This document shows, in pieces, positions 5,341 through 6,727 of a stretch of DNA of 6,727 bases. The translations under genes and the position numbers were made by a program. Position 1 is the stretch's first letter, and each line of letters starts with the position of its first letter. This DNA comes from Deltaproteobacteria bacterium. GTDB lineage: Bacteria; Desulfobacterota; DSM-4660; Desulfatiglandales; Desulfatiglandaceae. The notes under the pieces are model-generated. The model was given only the letters and a program-made list of their open reading frames with translations. It made no database searches and was not told the origin of the DNA. Location of the stretch: positions 1 through 6,727 of the forward strand of contig JAFDJF010000316.1 of the NCBI GenBank assembly GCA_019307645.1, read 5' to 3'.

Positions 5341-6010
5341 ACTTCAGCTGGAACTTAATGGGTACCTTAACCCACATTGCCACTTTTCTGTTTCCTTTCA
5401 TTCCAGGCTCAAAGGCCCAGTTTCCGGCTGCTTTTACTGCCGCTTTATCCAGAAGCCTGTAACCACTTGATGCAAACACCCACAAATTTTTGACCTGCCC
5501 CTTTTCATCAACAAAAACACTCAGAACCACACTGCCCTGATATCCTCTTCTTATGGCCATTTTGGGATACCTGGGGGGCGGATTTATTTTATACAGAGGA
5601 AAGGCCTCCTGTTCAACCCGCATGTGGGAATCATCATCGCCCTGATTTTCTTCCTGAGATGGCTGTTCATCAGACGATTCTTCCGCAGATTCATCCGGCT
5701 CAATAATTTCCTCTGTTTCTTCAGAAGAAGGGGTTTCCGGCTCATGGGGAACCATTACGGTCTCTTCAGGTGGAGGCAACTCAGGCTCATCAGGAATCTT
5801 TACGGTCTCTTCAGGTTCAGCCTTCGGCCGTTTTACGGGTTCTTTTTTTATTTCATTCACCGGCTCGGGCTGCCGATAGGACATTGTCACAGTCACCACC
5901 GATGATTTTGGCATAATGGTCGTATTATCAAAAAACAGGCCCCTATCAATTCCTAACAAAGCTGCGTGAAATATGATCGCCAGCACCGCTGCAGGCAAAA
6001 TACGTCTCAT
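5339..6010 (-). CDS. tonB: TonB energy-transducing protein
   Basis: A 223-residue protein that links the ExbB/ExbD proton motor to outer-membrane TonB-dependent receptors. The N terminus has one membrane helix, about 5-22 (LPAAVLAIIFHAALLGI), with H15 at the place of the conserved histidine of TonB membrane helices. A periplasmic Pro/Glu/Lys-rich spacer follows (48-125): basic at first (NEIKKEPVKRPK), then strongly acidic, with a 15-residue tandem repeat at 67-96. The C-terminal TonB domain (about 144-223) is standard: PPRYPKMAIRRGYQGSVVLS, VDEKGQV, ASSGYRLLDKAAVKAAGNWAFEP by position. The length is close to E. coli TonB (239). The ATG follows the exbD stop codon with no gap (TAGATG), so the two are translationally coupled and no separate ribosome binding site is needed. 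The TGA stop overlaps the end of a palindromic insert. With cobO downstream, a corrinoid receptor is the most likely client. Confidence 0.93.
   Translation of the reverse strand: MRRILPAAVLAIIFHAALLGIDRGLFFDNTTIMPKSSVVTVTMSYRQPEPVNEIKKEPVKRPKAEPEETVKIPDEPELPPPEETVMVPHEPETPSSEETEEIIEPDESAEESSDEQPSQEENQGDDDSHMRVEQEAFPLYKINPPPRYPKMAIRRGYQGSVVLSVFVDEKGQVKNLWVFASSGYRLLDKAAVKAAGNWAFEPGMKGNRKVAMWVKVPIKFQLK
5723..5812 (-). repeat. 45-bp tandem duplication in the TonB spacer
   Basis: Residues 67-81 (EETVKIPDEPELPPP) and 82-96 (EETVMVPHEPETPSS) are a tandem 15-residue repeat, followed by a decayed EETEE at 97-101. The spacer bridges the periplasm, so unit number can change its reach without touching the functional ends. 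Confidence 0.75.
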
Positions 6011-6415
6011 CTATTTTACAACCTCCGCCTGAAGGGAGATCCGGCTCAGCCCCGCCATTTTGATCCTGTCAAGCACCTGAAAGAGGTTCTGATATGAAAG
6101 GGCATTGTCTGCAAAAAGAAGAACGCCGGGGTTGGGATGTCCCAGAGATTTTGATTCAAGCGTTTGAATCAACGCATTGAGCGCAACCGGCTCCTTGTCA
6201 ATATAGACGGTGCCGTCACGTTTAACTGTTACGGATAAGACCAGGTGCTTTTCAATTTCGGCAACAGAAGACGTGGGGAGCGATAACCGCAATCCATGAT
6301 GCACGGCCATTGACAGCATCGTATATATGAAGACCACCAAAAGCAGGAAAACGATGTCAATAAGTGGAAGCATCTCAATCCGGCTTTTATGATTTGCCGC
6401 CATATTTACTTTCAT
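6011..6415 (-). CDS. exbD: ExbD-type biopolymer transport protein
   Basis: A 134-residue inner-membrane subunit of the TonB-ExbB-ExbD motor, which uses proton flow to energise TonB. The single membrane helix is about 16-37 and carries the essential aspartate D20 in LPLIDIVFLLLVVF, equivalent to D25 of E. coli ExbD. The periplasmic domain (about 45-134) has the ExbD/TolR pattern: a VTVKRDGTVYIDKEPV strand pair, VLLFADNALSYQNLFQVLD, and a final strand ISLQAEVVK. TolR is a possible alternative by family, but direct coupling to tonB favours ExbD. The start is well supported by GGAG (6423-6426, minus strand) seven bases before ATG. The partner exbB, often immediately upstream, is absent: the next 300 bases are palindromic repeats without coding sequence, so exbB may lie beyond the window or elsewhere. 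Confidence 0.92.
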   Translation of the reverse strand: MKVNMAANHKSRIEMLPLIDIVFLLLVVFIYTMLSMAVHHGLRLSLPTSSVAEIEKHLVLSVTVKRDGTVYIDKEPVALNALIQTLESKSLGHPNPGVLLFADNALSYQNLFQVLDRIKMAGLSRISLQAEVVK

Positions 6416-6435
6416 CCCCGATCTCCTTTTTTAAT

Positions 6436-6613
6436 GGACGCGGAAAAAAATAATTGTTTCAAGTAGCGCCCGGATTTAGATTGATTTTGTTCGATCGCAA
6501 ATTTCAATAGGTGAAGGAATAGTGAACTATTTCAAAATTTTTGGAATTTGGGATCGAGCAAAAGCAGCCTGAAGCCATGATGCTAATTGGGATAATTATT
6601 TTTTCCCGCGTCC
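6436..6613. repeat. 178-bp segment bounded by 20-bp inverted repeats
   Basis: GGACGCGGAAAAAAATAATT (6436-6455) is repeated inverted at 6594-6613 with one mismatch. TTAA lies one base outside the left end (6431-6434) and directly outside the right end (6614-6617), so a TTAA duplication is conceivable but weak. The left end begins about 10 bases upstream of the exbD ribosome binding site. No coding sequence is inside. This repeat overlaps the 6518-6713 palindrome, so true element borders are unclear. Confidence 0.6.
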
Positions 6614-6713
6614 TTAAGGGCTCGCGCAAAAATAACTTCACATTTTGGCATCTCATCTTCAGGCCATTTTTGGCAGATTTTGAAGAGCAAAAATCTTGAA
6701 ATAGTCCACTATT
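6518..6713. repeat. 196-bp imperfect palindrome centred on CCTTAAGG
   Basis: The outer 25 bases (6518-6542 and 6689-6713) are inverted copies with 23 of 25 identical, beginning AATAGTGAACTATTTC. Matching continues inward at the same symmetry centre (between 6615 and 6616): GCCTGAAG (6567-6574) against CTTCAGGC (6657-6664), and the central CCTTAAGG (6612-6619). The whole could form a cruciform or one long RNA hairpin. It is probably a non-autonomous mobile or repeat element; no clear target duplication is visible. Confidence 0.65.
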
Positions 6714-6727
6714 ACTGCGTCTTTTGC

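Larger units (their letters stand above)
6416..6727. other. Gene-free region upstream of exbD
   Basis: I see no gene on either strand and no ExbB remnant. After the exbD ribosome binding site (6423-6426) the stretch is filled by two overlapping long inverted repeats, described separately, and runs to the window edge. Any exbD promoter must lie inside these repeats or upstream of the window. Confidence 0.6.

Noticed and set aside
5624..5905. Arg/Phe-rich open frame opposite tonB
   Set aside because: It is the complement of the Glu/Pro-rich TonB spacer; low-complexity acidic coding sequence leaves such open frames on the other strand.
6427..6727. Remnant of exbB upstream of exbD
   Set aside because: No frame on the minus strand shows ExbB-like membrane helices, and the stretch is accounted for by inverted repeats.

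Overview
The window looks like a chromosomal segment of an anaerobic Desulfobacterota (deltaproteobacterial) bacterium, possibly Desulfobacterales. This is an inference from the gene set (stand-alone 2[4Fe-4S] ferredoxin, DUF374-type acyltransferase, class III cyclase with a long N-terminal domain, TonB/ExbD beside CobO), the moderate base composition and the many short palindromic elements between genes. No gene is diagnostic for a genus.

Layout. Bases 1-437 are gene-free: small tandem repeats and a good sigma70-like promoter (280-309). A + strand pair follows: a soluble adenylate cyclase (438-2273), then 26 bases later a PaaI-like hotdog thioesterase (2300-2812). A convergent gap with a 13-bp stem separates it from a minus-strand ferredoxin (2920-3207). 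A 250-base spacer divides the ferredoxin from a divergent + strand lysophospholipid-acyltransferase-like gene (3458-4216). From 4217 to 4650 there is no gene: two inverted blocks of ~10-bp AAAGTGATCT repeats enclose a 145-bp MITE-like element with 19-bp imperfect terminal inverted repeats and a perfect 6-bp target duplication. The rest reads on the minus strand in the order exbD (6415-6011), tonB (6010-5339), cobO (5166-4651).

How the genes fit. exbD and tonB abut exactly (TAG then ATG) and encode part of the proton-motive-force motor for TonB-dependent outer-membrane uptake. cobO encodes the corrinoid adenosyltransferase. Together they suggest a corrinoid uptake and activation operon; exbB and a BtuB-type receptor would be expected beyond base 6727. 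The order is interrupted by palindromic elements at two places: a 142-bp full-length palindrome between tonB and cobO, with flanking direct repeats that allow the pre-insertion junction to be reconstructed, and overlapping long inverted repeats just upstream of exbD where exbB would often lie.

The most unusual content is this set of at least three different palindromic element types within about 2.5 kb, two with target-site-duplication evidence. No new multi-gene system is visible. The least-understood coding part is the roughly 320-residue N-terminal domain of the cyclase.
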